This document shows positions 16,598-24,607 of a stretch of DNA of 64,000 nt, piece after piece. Below the pieces are notes generated by a model that did no database searches, was not told the origin of the DNA, and saw only the letters and a list, made by a program, of their open reading frames with translations. The position numbers and the translations under genes were made by a program. The stretch covers positions 1 to 64,000 of the forward strand of contig NZ_PSYW01000002.1 in NCBI RefSeq assembly GCF_003383095.1, written 5' to 3'. How positions within the stretch are numbered: the first letter of the stretch is position 1; each line of letters starts with the position of its first letter. This DNA comes from Haloferax sp. Atlit-12N. Its GTDB lineage: Archaea; Halobacteriota; Halobacteria; Halobacteriales; Haloferacaceae.

Positions 16598-16701
16598 AGT
16601 ACGATAGAGAATACAACTACTTGACAGATAACCGTTCGTGCGACTCTCACGTCGGGAGAACGCGCGGATTGCGAACCGCGCGAAGGAGGGCGTGACCGTG
16701 G

Positions 16702-16992
16702 TTACTCTTCGACTTCTTCGGGGACGGCGTCGGGATGGAGGCCGAAGTAGCCCGGTTCGTCGCTCCGGGGGTCGTTGATGACGAAGTCCTCCTGGTTGGC
16801 GACGATCCACGGAATCGTCCACTGGATGATGCGGTCTTCGGTCTCCTCTGCGAGGTCGTCCTGCGGCGACAGTCCCTGCATCAGGCGGGCGATTTCGCCC
16901 ACGGTGTACATGTAGTCGGGGTCGAGGATGTCGGCGGGTTCGTACAGGAGGTACCCGTAGAGAGTGTCGAACTCGTCTTTCGGCTTGGGCAT
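16702..16992 (-). CDS. Hypothetical haloarchaeal protein
   Basis: 96 aa, not recognised. It begins MPKPKDEFDTLYGYLLYEPA and contains YTVGEIARLMQGLS, which looks like a short helix-turn-helix-like segment, then IIQWTIPWIVANQEDF and a Pro/Glu-rich end. No cysteines or membrane segments. The ATG at 16992 was preferred over one 28 codons upstream, whose residues are Arg/Ser/Pro-rich and overlap the divergent promoter. Divergent from the 17142-17567 gene. Confidence 0.65.
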   Translation of the reverse strand: MPKPKDEFDTLYGYLLYEPADILDPDYMYTVGEIARLMQGLSPQDDLAEETEDRIIQWTIPWIVANQEDFVINDPRSDEPGYFGLHPDAVPEEVEE

Positions 16993-17101
16993 ACCGGAGG
17001 CTTCTCGGCCGACGGGCAAAACCCCGACGACCGCGGGCGGCGGCGACCGCGACCGCGACCCGCGACCGCTCTCCAAGCGCCTGTATGGGCCTCGACAGCC
17101 T

Positions 17102-17117
17102 GATAAGCAGGCTTATC
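17102..17117 (+). promoter_or_regulatory. 7-bp inverted repeat over the TATA region
   Basis: GATAAGC (17102-17108) and GCTTATC (17111-17117) form a near-perfect palindrome with a 2-nt spacer, centred ~32 nt before the ATG at 17142. The right arm looks like a TATA box at the distance expected for a leaderless transcript starting at that ATG. A regulator bound here would block TATA access. Confidence 0.45.
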
Positions 17118-17141
17118 TGGGGCGACACGAGACCCGAAACG

Positions 17142-17567
17142 ATGAGCGACGCCGCCGCACGACTCGTCGAGACCTTCCGAGACTTCGGTGGGGACGACCT
17201 CCGAGACCTCTGGGTCTTCGACCACCACGGCTACGAGCACCTCTATCTCCGGGCGGACGTCTCGGACGCGCTCGAATGCCTCGACATCTCCCGATTCATC
17301 GACAACGAGCGATTCGGGTACGTCACGAGAGACACCTACGAGACGCTGTACTACGCCGACTACGGCTACACGGTCCGCGGATTCGATTCCTTCGAGCAGT
17401 TCCGGACCTTCGTCGGTGACCGCCCGACCGGCGTCCTCGCCAGCTTCGACCGCGGGACGGACGGCCGCGACTTCGCCGCGCTGAACGACCGGGTCCGCAC
17501 GCTGAACGACGAGTTCACCGGGGCGGAACTGTTCAGCGACCCGACTGCTCGTGACCACCAGCCCTGA
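17142..17567 (+). CDS. Hypothetical haloarchaeal protein
   Basis: 141 aa, not recognised. It looks like a compact alpha/beta protein (WVFDHHGYEHLYLRADVSDA, then ETLYYADYGYTVRGFDSFEQ) with regular tyrosine/aspartate content and no catalytic or metal motif I can name. The ATG at 17142 was chosen because a TATA-like GCTTATC lies ~28 nt upstream; the in-frame ATG at 17085 would lie upstream of that promoter. Confidence 0.65.
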   Translation: MSDAAARLVETFRDFGGDDLRDLWVFDHHGYEHLYLRADVSDALECLDISRFIDNERFGYVTRDTYETLYYADYGYTVRGFDSFEQFRTFVGDRPTGVLASFDRGTDGRDFAALNDRVRTLNDEFTGAELFSDPTARDHQP

Positions 17568-17681
17568 GCGCGGGCCGACCCCGCGAGAGACGGCTCTGAC
17601 AATCCTCAGCACTCGCTTCAACGCGGAGAGCGCCGCCGCTGGCGACGTCGCGTCCGAAAGAAAAGTCGGGATGTACCAGGT

Positions 17682-18281
17682 TTACTCGAAGAGTTCGACG
17701 GCCTGGTCGTAGCGGGCGGCGGGTTCGTCCCAGTCGACGACCTCGAAGAACGCGGAGACGAAGTCACCGCGGGCCGGGCCGTAGTCGTGGTAGTACGAGT
17801 GCTCCCAGACGTCGAGCGCGAGGATGGGATGGCTACCCCAGAGTGCGCCCTGGTCGTGCTTGTCGACGACGACGTTCCGAAGCTGATTCGAGAACGAGTC
17901 GTAGACGAGAAGCGCCCAGCCGCCGGCCGCGCCGGCCGCCGCTTCGAATTCGCCCTTCCAGGCTTCGTAGGAACCGAAGTCCTCCGCAATGCGGTCTGCG
18001 AGCGCGCCCTCAGGCTCGTCGCCGCCTTCCGGCGACATGTTCTGCCAGAACAGGTCGTGCAGAATGTGTCCCGAGCCGTTGTGGGTGACGTTGCGGAGCG
18101 CGCCGGCGGACGAGCCGAACTCGCCTGCTTCGCGGTTCTCGGCGAGGGTCTCCTCGGCCGCATTCCAGCCGTTGACGTAGCCCTGGTGGTGGGTGTCGTG
18201 ATGCCACGTCAGCACCTGCTCGGAGATGTGCGGTTCAAGGGCGTCGTACTCGTACGGAAGCGGGTCGAGTTCGTAGCTCAT
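17682..18281 (-). CDS. sodA: Superoxide dismutase (Mn/Fe)
   Basis: 199 aa. Fe/Mn SOD: LPYEYDALEPHISEQVLTWH start, then metal ligands in LTWHHDTHHQGYVNG, GSGHILHDLFWQNM and ALDVWEHSYYHDYG (His, His, Asp, His). GGWALLVYD and the WxxM pattern point to the manganese form usual in haloarchaea. It dismutates superoxide in the cytoplasm. The ATG at 18281 follows a GGAGGT sequence 8 nt upstream; a TATA-like GTTTTAACA lies ~43 nt upstream, so this transcript probably has a short leader. A TGCTAGCA palindrome is at 18341-18348. Confidence 0.95.
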   Translation of the reverse strand: MSYELDPLPYEYDALEPHISEQVLTWHHDTHHQGYVNGWNAAEETLAENREAGEFGSSAGALRNVTHNGSGHILHDLFWQNMSPEGGDEPEGALADRIAEDFGSYEAWKGEFEAAAGAAGGWALLVYDSFSNQLRNVVVDKHDQGALWGSHPILALDVWEHSYYHDYGPARGDFVSAFFEVVDWDEPAARYDQAVELFE

Positions 18282-18418
18282 AATGTGTAACCTCCGTATC
18301 ACGGGTCGGGCGGAATCCTGTTAAAACTTGAGGAGAGGTATGCTAGCACAAACCATAGTGTGCGGGTCGCTGTCGGTCGATTTCTCCGATTCGAGAAACT
18401 CCGGTTCGTGCGAGCGTG

Positions 18419-19024
18419 TCAGCCGTCGAACGGCTTCGTTCGTCGTTCGTACTCGATTTCGGTCGAGACGGCATCGGCGATGTCCGACCCGAACTCCCGT
18501 TCGACGACGTGTAACGAGAGGTCGAGTCCGGAGGTGACGCCGCCCGCGGTGAGCACGTCGCCGTCGTCGACGACGCGCGCTTCGACGACTTCGGCGGCCG
18601 TCTCGCGGAGGTCAGAGAGCGCGCCGCCATGGGTGACTGCGGGGCGACCGTCGAGAATGCCGGCGCGAGCGAGGAGCATGCCGCCGGTACAGACGCCGGC
18701 GATGGTCGCTCCGGCCTCGTGGAGCGCCGCGATGGCGTCTGGAATCTCGCCTTTCTCGGCCTCCGCCCACGCGCTCTGGTCGGCGCGGGAGTTCCAGCCG
18801 CCGCCGGGGACGACGAGGAGGTCCGGGCGGTCGGTCTCGGGGTCGAGGACGCCGTCGACTCCGACGCGCATCCCGTGGCTCGCGGTCACGAACTCGCGGT
18901 CGTCGAGCGCGACGAGTTCGGCCTCGCAGTCGGCCCCGGCTGCGCCGGCGTTCTGGAACACTTCGAACGGCGCGACGGCGTCGAGTTCGTCGAAGCCGTC
19001 GTAGAGGATAATAGCGACGTGCAT
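18419..19024 (-). CDS. DJ-1/PfpI family protein
   Basis: 201 aa. Class I glutamine amidotransferase-like fold: MHVAIILYDGFDELDAVAPF start, DLLVVPGGGWNSR, nucleophile elbow IAGVCTGGMLLARAG with the reactive cysteine, THGGALSDLR and TAGGVTSGLDLSLHVV. This is the pattern of the GATase-1/AraC-like group (relatives of isonitrile hydratase InhA), but no HTH domain follows, so it is a stand-alone enzyme or chaperone. Lies 137 bp upstream of sodA in the same direction; a shared oxidative-stress role is possible but not shown. Confidence 0.85.
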   Translation of the reverse strand: MHVAIILYDGFDELDAVAPFEVFQNAGAAGADCEAELVALDDREFVTASHGMRVGVDGVLDPETDRPDLLVVPGGGWNSRADQSAWAEAEKGEIPDAIAALHEAGATIAGVCTGGMLLARAGILDGRPAVTHGGALSDLRETAAEVVEARVVDDGDVLTAGGVTSGLDLSLHVVEREFGSDIADAVSTEIEYERRTKPFDG

Positions 19025-19126
19025 GCCTCGGAGGTCGCTCCCCGAGCAGAAAGCCGTTCGTGCCGCGGCGACCGAGGGCGGAACGTGGACACGGCGGCTC
19101 TCGACCGCCGTCGGCGCGGCCGGCGC

Positions 19127-20575
19127 TCAGTCGTCGCCGCGGGCGGCCTCGAACATCGAAATCGCCCGCTCGCGGCGCTCGGAGTGGTCCACGATTGGGT
19201 CCGAGTAGTCGGGCGCGAGACGCTCGCGTTCGAGGTCGCTCAGTTCGTGCCACTCGTGGATGGTGTTGGCCGTCACGTCCGATAGCTCGGGGACGTACCG
19301 CTTGATGTACTCACCATCGGGGTCGTAGCGCTCGCCCTGAGTCATCGGGTTGAAGATGCGGAAGTACGGCTGGGCGTCGGTCCCGGTGGAAGCGGCCCAC
19401 TGCCAGCCGCCGTTGTCGTTGGCGGTGTCGTGGTCCGCGAGGTGCTCGCGGAAGTGCGCGTAGCCGTGTCGCCAGTCGCACAGGAGGTCCTTCGTGAGGA
19501 ACGACGCGACGATCATCCGGACGCGGTTGTGCATGTGCGCCTCCTCGCGAAGCTGTCGCATCCCGGCGTCGACGATGGGATAGCCGGTTTTGCCCTCTTT
19601 CCACGCCGTGAGTTCCTCGGCGTCGTCGCGCCACGCGATGTCCTCTTCGTACTCCTTGTAGTTCTCCGTGACGACGTTCGGGTGCTCCCGGAGGACGTGG
19701 GCGTAGAACTCCCGCCACGCCAACTGCGACTGGAACTCCTCGACCGACTCGTCTCTCTCGCCACCGACGCCCTCCCGGGCCGCCGCGGTCGCCGCGTACA
19801 CCTCGCGGATGCCGATGGTCCCGAACTTGAGGTCAGTCGAGAGTCGGGACGTGGCGTCTCGCGTCGGGTAGTCGCGGTCGTCGGCGTAGCGGTAGATGGC
19901 GTCCGCGCAGAACGCCGACAGGCGCTCGCGGGCCGCCTCGGTCCCCGCCGACTGGACCGATGCCGACGGCTCCTCGAATCCGAGGTCCGAGATAGTCGGC
20001 AGGTCGCCGACGGCGACGTCGAATTCGGCGTCAGCGAAGCCCTCGGTCGCAGTTTCGAGGGTGGCGGCGTCGGCGAGGTCGTCGGCCTCCAGTTCCGGGT
20101 ACGGGTCGGGCTTGTCGCGGTCGCGCCACTTCTTCCAGAAGTAGGTGTAGACGGAGTAGGTGTCGCCCGCGTTTGTCGTGATGCTCCCCGGCGGATGGAA
20201 GATGGCGTCGTGGACCGGTTCGCGGGCAACCCCGGCGTCGTCGAGGGCGAGTCGCACGTCGGCGTCGCGCTCGCGGGCGAGTCCGGAGTAGTCGATGCCC
20301 CACGTGGCCCGCTCGGCGTCGAGCGCCGCCGCCACCGCCGGCACGACGGTCCGTGGGTCGCCGCGGGCGACGAGCAGGTCGCTCCCGCGCTCTCGGTACG
20401 CGTCGCGGAGTTCGGCGAGCGCGTCGAGCAAGTACCTGACGCGGGGCGCGCCGGCGTGGTCGAGCACGTCCCGGTCGAAGACGAAAAGCGGGGCGACGGG
20501 GCCCGCCTCGGCGGCCGTCGCGAGGCCGCGGTTGTCCGCGACTCGCAGGTCTCGGCGGTGCCAGTGCAGTTGCAT
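19127..20575 (-). CDS. phr: Deoxyribodipyrimidine photolyase (cryptochrome/photolyase family)
   Basis: 482 aa. N-terminal Rossmann-like antenna domain MQLHWHRRDLRVADNRGLAT, then the helical FAD domain with STDLKFGTIGIREVY, SQLAWREFYAHVL, GKTGYPIVDAGMRQL, MHNRVRMIVASFLTKDLL and WRHGYAHF. The WQWAASTGTDAQPYFRIFNP signature indicates an active FAD-binding class I CPD photolyase rather than a plant-type cryptochrome. It repairs UV-induced pyrimidine dimers using light. Monocistronic, with the promoter in 20576-20700. The ATG at 20575 starts the antenna domain directly. Confidence 0.93.
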   Translation of the reverse strand: MQLHWHRRDLRVADNRGLATAAEAGPVAPLFVFDRDVLDHAGAPRVRYLLDALAELRDAYRERGSDLLVARGDPRTVVPAVAAALDAERATWGIDYSGLARERDADVRLALDDAGVAREPVHDAIFHPPGSITTNAGDTYSVYTYFWKKWRDRDKPDPYPELEADDLADAATLETATEGFADAEFDVAVGDLPTISDLGFEEPSASVQSAGTEAARERLSAFCADAIYRYADDRDYPTRDATSRLSTDLKFGTIGIREVYAATAAAREGVGGERDESVEEFQSQLAWREFYAHVLREHPNVVTENYKEYEEDIAWRDDAEELTAWKEGKTGYPIVDAGMRQLREEAHMHNRVRMIVASFLTKDLLCDWRHGYAHFREHLADHDTANDNGGWQWAASTGTDAQPYFRIFNPMTQGERYDPDGEYIKRYVPELSDVTANTIHEWHELSDLERERLAPDYSDPIVDHSERRERAISMFEAARGDD

Positions 20576-20901
20576 AGCCGCGCCTCAGGACGGCGGCTAT
20601 GTCAATGTAGCGGCAGTCCGGCCTCGACTCGCACGTGAAACCGACCGACCCGTCCGTTCGAGCGAACTTAATCGCCCGGAGACGCTGGAAATGGCTCCCT
20701 ACCACGCCCAACGGCGGTCATTCGACTGTTTTCGCACACCTGTTGGCATGGATATGGTACGATGGCCGACCCTCGGGTTGGCGCGACTGTCTCGGGTAAT
20801 GTGATGTTATCGACCGAATTCCGGGACGGGAGCACGTTTACGTTCTTGCTATCTGGTGTACCCGGTTCATACCTATACCGCGTCGTACCCACGGTTCTGG
20901 T
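20576..20901. other. Divergent intergenic region
   Basis: 326 bp between the divergent photolyase gene and the 20902-21732 gene. Its right half is less GC-rich and presumably holds both promoters; GAACTTAATCGCCC (about 20664-20677) is a candidate element. In-frame codons run through part of it on both strands, but their composition and lack of conserved motifs give no support for a gene. Confidence 0.4.
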
Positions 20902-21732
20902 ATGTCCGGGCATCGCTTCCTTCCTGACTCCGCGGTCCGACAGCCGCGTCTCCGTTCTCCACTCGTGTTTCCGCTCCTCCTCTTGACGTTCGTCTGCGGG
21001 ACGCTCGGCTGGCTCGTCTGGGTTCCCTACGGCGTGTTCCTCGGCGTACTTCCGCCCTTGGTCGTCTTCGGCTTCGCGTTCGCCGAACTCTCGCCGACCT
21101 CGCCGTCGCCGCCGATGCTCCCGTCGGCGCGTCCCTCGCCGCCGCTCTCACTCGACGGCCGCGTCGACCTCGCCGCCGCGCTGCACGGCGCGGGCGTCTT
21201 CGCGACCGACGCGGACGACAACCTCTCGCTGTCGCCGCGGTTCGCCGAGGACTGGCGCGACCGCATGCTCGAAACCGAGGGCAGAAGCCGCGACCGCGAG
21301 GCCCTCGCGGGGCTCCTCGGTGTCGACCCGGACAGAATCGAGATGGGGTGGAACGAGCGGGGGCTGTTCGCGCGGCTCGACCGCGGAACCGTCGGCCAGT
21401 GGGACTCTCGCGCCGCGTTCGTCGCCGACCTCACGGCGGTCGCGACGTTCCGCCGGTACTACCCTGAGTGGTGGCGGCTCCCGACGGCGGACCGGAACCG
21501 CGTCCTCGGCGCCCTTCGGTTGTGTCTCCGAACGTGCCCGACCTGCGACGGTGCAGTCGCGGTCGAGAGCGAACGGGTTGCACGGCCCGACAGCGAGCGG
21601 ACGAAGCGACGCGTCTCGGCGACCTGCCGCGGGTGCGACGCCTCGCTGTTCGACGGCGTGGTCGAGGAGTCGGCGGCCGAACAGTCCGGGTCCGACGAGG
21701 GTGCCGGTGTACACCCGCAGAACACGCGGTAA
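20902..21732 (+). CDS. Membrane-anchored zinc-ribbon protein, paralogue of 11605-12519
   Basis: 276 aa, function unknown. Two closely spaced transmembrane helices (about 19-57), a Pro/Ser linker, then a domain with LSLSPRFAEDWRDRMLET, ALAGLLGVDPDRIEM, LFARLDRGTVGQWDSRAAFV and a C-terminal zinc ribbon CPTCDGAV...CRGC. The order and the G-x-W-x-S-R-A-A-x-V-A-D block match the protein encoded at 11605-12519, so both belong to one family. Unlike that protein it lacks the long acidic linker and the N-terminal CxxC. Start at 20902 is the first ATG before the first helix. Confidence 0.7.
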   Translation: MSGHRFLPDSAVRQPRLRSPLVFPLLLLTFVCGTLGWLVWVPYGVFLGVLPPLVVFGFAFAELSPTSPSPPMLPSARPSPPLSLDGRVDLAAALHGAGVFATDADDNLSLSPRFAEDWRDRMLETEGRSRDREALAGLLGVDPDRIEMGWNERGLFARLDRGTVGQWDSRAAFVADLTAVATFRRYYPEWWRLPTADRNRVLGALRLCLRTCPTCDGAVAVESERVARPDSERTKRRVSATCRGCDASLFDGVVEESAAEQSGSDEGAGVHPQNTR

Positions 21733-21806
21733 GCGAAGCGCGAGCGTGAGGAACGCCGCGCCGACAGGCGGGACCACACCGACGAGCGGGCGTGAGAACG
21801 GGACGT

Positions 21807-22490
21807 TCAGGGGAGCGAGTCGATGCCGTCGCGCCGGCCGTCGAGAACCGAAAAGCGCTCTCCGCGGCGTCGTTCGAGCCACCGGAGCAGACGCTCGGCC
21901 CACCGGAGTTTCCGTGCTTTCATCGCGTCCACGGCCGGGTCGTCGAAGTCCCACCCGGCGAAGACGAGCCGTTTCGCCCCGAGTTCGTCGGCGATGAAGG
22001 CCGCTCGGTCGCCGTCGGTGAAGCCGCCCCAGTTGACGACGGGGCTGACCGGGGCCGCCTGCGTCGTCCCGAGGACGTAGTCGGCGTCGAATCGCGGCAC
22101 CCACTCGCGGACCGCGGGGAGGTTGTCGCCGTGGGCGTGGGCCGCGACGGGCACGCCGGATTCGGTCAGTTCGACCGCCGTCTCGGGGTTCTTGTCGAGG
22201 TCGGTCACCATCAAATCGAGGTCGAATCCGGCGGCTCGGACCGCGTCGGCGGCGGTGGAGGCGGCGACGACCACGTCCACATCGGGGTCGTCGAGTCGGT
22301 CGAGTTCGTCGTCGAGCGTCGGGGCCGCCCCGCAGACGGCGACAGTCGCGCCCGCCCAGTCCAGTCGGTCGCGGTCGAAGGGACTCACGAGGTCGGCGAG
22401 CGCGTCTCTGGCGCGCTCGTCGCCGGTTCGTTCGAAGCCGAAATCATCGAGAATCCGTTCGTAGACGGGTTCCCACGTGGTGAAATCCAT
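21807..22490 (-). CDS. mptE: 6-hydroxymethyl-dihydropterin diphosphokinase (MptE-like, DUF115)
   Basis: 227 aa. DUF115/MptE fold: WAGATVAVCGAAPTLDDELD, VVVAASTAADAVRAAGFDLD then LMVTDLDKNPETAV with the metal-binding DLD, VAAHAHGDNL, VNWGGFTDGDRA and KRLVFAGWDFDDP. Archaeal MptE transfers pyrophosphate from ATP to 6-hydroxymethyl-7,8-dihydropterin for folate or methanopterin synthesis. It replaces bacterial FolK. The dihydropteroate synthase gene lies directly upstream, the next pathway enzyme, which strongly supports this call. The ATG at 22490 excludes a 45-residue basic extension. Confidence 0.88.
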   Translation of the reverse strand: MDFTTWEPVYERILDDFGFERTGDERARDALADLVSPFDRDRLDWAGATVAVCGAAPTLDDELDRLDDPDVDVVVAASTAADAVRAAGFDLDLMVTDLDKNPETAVELTESGVPVAAHAHGDNLPAVREWVPRFDADYVLGTTQAAPVSPVVNWGGFTDGDRAAFIADELGAKRLVFAGWDFDDPAVDAMKARKLRWAERLLRWLERRRGERFSVLDGRRDGIDSLP

Positions 22491-22678
22491 GGTGTAGCTG
22501 TCGCTCAGAATGTAACTGTATGGGCCGGAATGGCACTCGTGTACCCCTACCCGCGTGCCCTTCCGGCGTCCACAGGACCGTTTTAGAGTCGGATGGTATA
22601 AGTTTTCTCTTAGTAGAACGGTCAACGTCTGCCGAACGTCAGACGAATAGACGTGTCTGGTACGAGATAGCGTACCGG

Positions 22679-23818
22679 TTAGTTCGTCGCCCGACCGACG
22701 GTCTCTAAAGCGGCTTCGAGGGCATCTGAGGCGTCCGTGACGAGGGTCGAAACCCGGGCGAGTGCGGCGGGACTCCCGACCAGAAGCGCACCGGTGTCAC
22801 CGGCGGCGAGGACGGCTCCCGCATCGCCGGCCGCAGCGGCGAGGGACTCCCGGTCGTCGGGGCCGAGCCCCTCCAGTTCGAAGACGCGCGTGACGCTCTC
22901 GGCGGCGACCTCGCGGTTCGCGCCGACGCGGTCGAGGTGTCTGGCGGCCTCGTCGGGTGTCGTCACGTCGAGTTCCTCGACGGACACGTCACCGGGTTCG
23001 CGGACGCGACGGCGCTTGAACTCGTGGCCGATGAGGGCGGCGTCGCGGGTCTCTTTCACGTCGTGGGTCCGCACGATGTGCGCGCCGCGTTCGACTGCCA
23101 TCGAAGTGGCGGCGAGGCTGACGGGCAGCGCTTCCTCAGTCGAGCGGCCGGCAACGTCGCGGAGGAAGTTCTTGCGGTTGATGGAGACCAAGATGGGGTA
23201 GCCGTAGCCGCGGAACTCCCGCAGGCGGTCGAACGTCTCGCGGTCGTGTTCGAGCGTCTTCGCCTCCGACCAGCCGCCGAAGGCGGGGTCGACGATGGTC
23301 TTGTCGGTGAAGCCGTTCAGTTCGAGGGCGTCGTAGATGTCGTCAACTTCCTCTATTGCGCCGGGGCGGGTGAGGTCCGGGGGGCTGGCCATCTTGGCGA
23401 CGGCGGCGTCGAACTCCTCGCAGACGCGGGGCATCTCCGGGTCGGCGAAGCCGCAGATGTCGTTGACCATGTCGAAGCCGCCGTCGAGCGCCGCCTCCGC
23501 GACCTCGTGGTAGCGCGTCTCGATGGAGAAGACGGCGTCGCCGGAGACGCTGTCGAGGACCGAAAGCGCCGTGTCGAGCCGGTCGAGTTCGTCTTCGGCA
23601 GACAGCACGTCGAGGCGCTTGTTCGCCGATTCGAGGCCGACGTCGACGATGTCGGCCCCCTCGTCGATGAGTTCGCGGTCGACGTACTCGGCGGCCTCGC
23701 TCGGGTCGTTGAACACGCTCGGCTTGTACGGGGACTCCTTGGAGACGTTCAGCACACCCATGATTCGGGGCGGGTGGTCGTCGCCGATTTCGAGTCCTGC
23801 CGCATCGACGGTTCGCAT
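22679..23818 (-). CDS. folP: Dihydropteroate synthase-like protein
   Basis: 379 aa. TIM-barrel DHPS: PPRIMGVLNVSKESPYKPS at the position of the usual MGVLNVTPDSFSDGG, DEGADIVDVGLESANKRLD, MVNDICGFADP, DKTIVDPAFGGWSEA and HIVRTHDVKETRDA. It joins pterin pyrophosphate to p-aminobenzoate in folate synthesis. Unlike bacterial FolP the first loop is KESPYKPSVF, and about 110 extra residues follow the barrel. Some archaeal relatives use other aryl donors, so the acceptor is not proven. Same strand as mptE with 188 bp between; no promoter choice is clear. Confidence 0.83.
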   Translation of the reverse strand: MRTVDAAGLEIGDDHPPRIMGVLNVSKESPYKPSVFNDPSEAAEYVDRELIDEGADIVDVGLESANKRLDVLSAEDELDRLDTALSVLDSVSGDAVFSIETRYHEVAEAALDGGFDMVNDICGFADPEMPRVCEEFDAAVAKMASPPDLTRPGAIEEVDDIYDALELNGFTDKTIVDPAFGGWSEAKTLEHDRETFDRLREFRGYGYPILVSINRKNFLRDVAGRSTEEALPVSLAATSMAVERGAHIVRTHDVKETRDAALIGHEFKRRRVREPGDVSVEELDVTTPDEAARHLDRVGANREVAAESVTRVFELEGLGPDDRESLAAAAGDAGAVLAAGDTGALLVGSPAALARVSTLVTDASDALEAALETVGRATN

Positions 23819-23984
23819 ACCCGCCGGTTGGACCACACGAACATATGCCGACCGGTCGCGGAAGACGCGTCGAGTCGGCGAGTACGAACCGAGAGACACG
23901 GGGACAGAGACCTATTGAGGGCTCATAGCAACCGCTTAATAGCGCTCTCTGGACGCTACACCCAACCGGGTGCCAACCGGGCGC

Positions 23985-24007
23985 ACCCACCCACCCACCC
24001 ACCCACC
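23985..24007 (-). repeat. (GGGT)5 G-quadruplex-type motif before a response regulator gene
   Basis: Five CCC tracts separated by single A residues (CACCC units) lie on the plus strand, so the minus strand carries GGGT repeats with 1-nt loops, the most stable G-quadruplex arrangement. The motif ends 4 nt before the ATG at 24012. A similar motif on the coding strand precedes 60145. Confidence 0.7.
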
Positions 24008-24011
24008 GATT

Positions 24012-24581
24012 ATGACTGGCGACGGACTCCCGACGATACTCGCCGTTGACGACGAACCGTCCCTGACGACGCTGTACGAGGCGTGGCTCGCCGACGACTA
24101 CCACGTCAGAACGGCGTCGAGCGCGGAGGAAGCGTTGGAACTCGTCGCCGACGAGCCGTTCGACGCCGCGATGCTCGATAGGCACATGCCCGGCGGCACC
24201 GGCGACGAGGTGCTGTCCGAACTCCGGGCGCGCGACCACGACTTCCCGGTCGTGATGGTGACCGGCGTCGAGCCCGACACCGACATCGTCGAGATGCCGT
24301 TCGACGACTACCTCGTCAAGCCGGTCGGCAAACGGGACGTCAGGCGCGCCGTCCGCTCGCTCGTGGTCCGCGGGTCGTACAACGACCAGCTCCGAGCGTA
24401 CTTCGCGCTCGCCCGCAAGCGGGCCGTGTTGGAGGCCTCCTGCGACCGCGAGACGCTCGAAAACTCGGCGTCGTACCGCGAACTCACCGCTGCGGTCGAC
24501 GACGCGGAGGCCCGCGCCGACGCGGCCCGCGCGGAGCTGCTCGAAGACGGGTTCGAGGGGGTGACCCCCGACCTCGGATGA
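24012..24581 (+). CDS. Response regulator, REC-HalX
   Basis: 189 aa. Receiver domain: ILAVDDEPSLTTLYEAWL (acidic pair), phosphoacceptor Asp in AAMLDRHMPGGTGDEVL, VVMVTGVEPDTDIV, and DDYLVKPVGK with the conserved lysine. The C-terminal ~70 residues are a HalX domain (a coiled haloarchaeal output/linker domain): RAYFALARKRAVLEASCDRE to the end. No DNA-binding domain is present. It lies directly before a histidine kinase, coupled through a 9-codon mini-ORF, so the two are likely partners. ATG at 24012 excludes a His/Pro-rich extension encoded by the CCCA repeat. Confidence 0.88.
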   Translation: MTGDGLPTILAVDDEPSLTTLYEAWLADDYHVRTASSAEEALELVADEPFDAAMLDRHMPGGTGDEVLSELRARDHDFPVVMVTGVEPDTDIVEMPFDDYLVKPVGKRDVRRAVRSLVVRGSYNDQLRAYFALARKRAVLEASCDRETLENSASYRELTAAVDDAEARADAARAELLEDGFEGVTPDLG

Positions 24582-24607
24582 CAGACCGGAGGTTCGGCCG
24601 GCCGTGA
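24578..24607 (+). CDS. 9-codon mini-ORF linking response regulator and kinase
   Basis: ATG at 24578 overlaps the response-regulator stop (ATGA) and encodes MTDRRFGRP; its TGA (24605-24607) overlaps the kinase GTG start (GTGA). A GGAGGT lies inside it, 10 nt before that GTG. It may relay ribosomes from one gene to the next by termination-reinitiation. No translation evidence is available. Confidence 0.4.
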   Translation: MTDRRFGRP

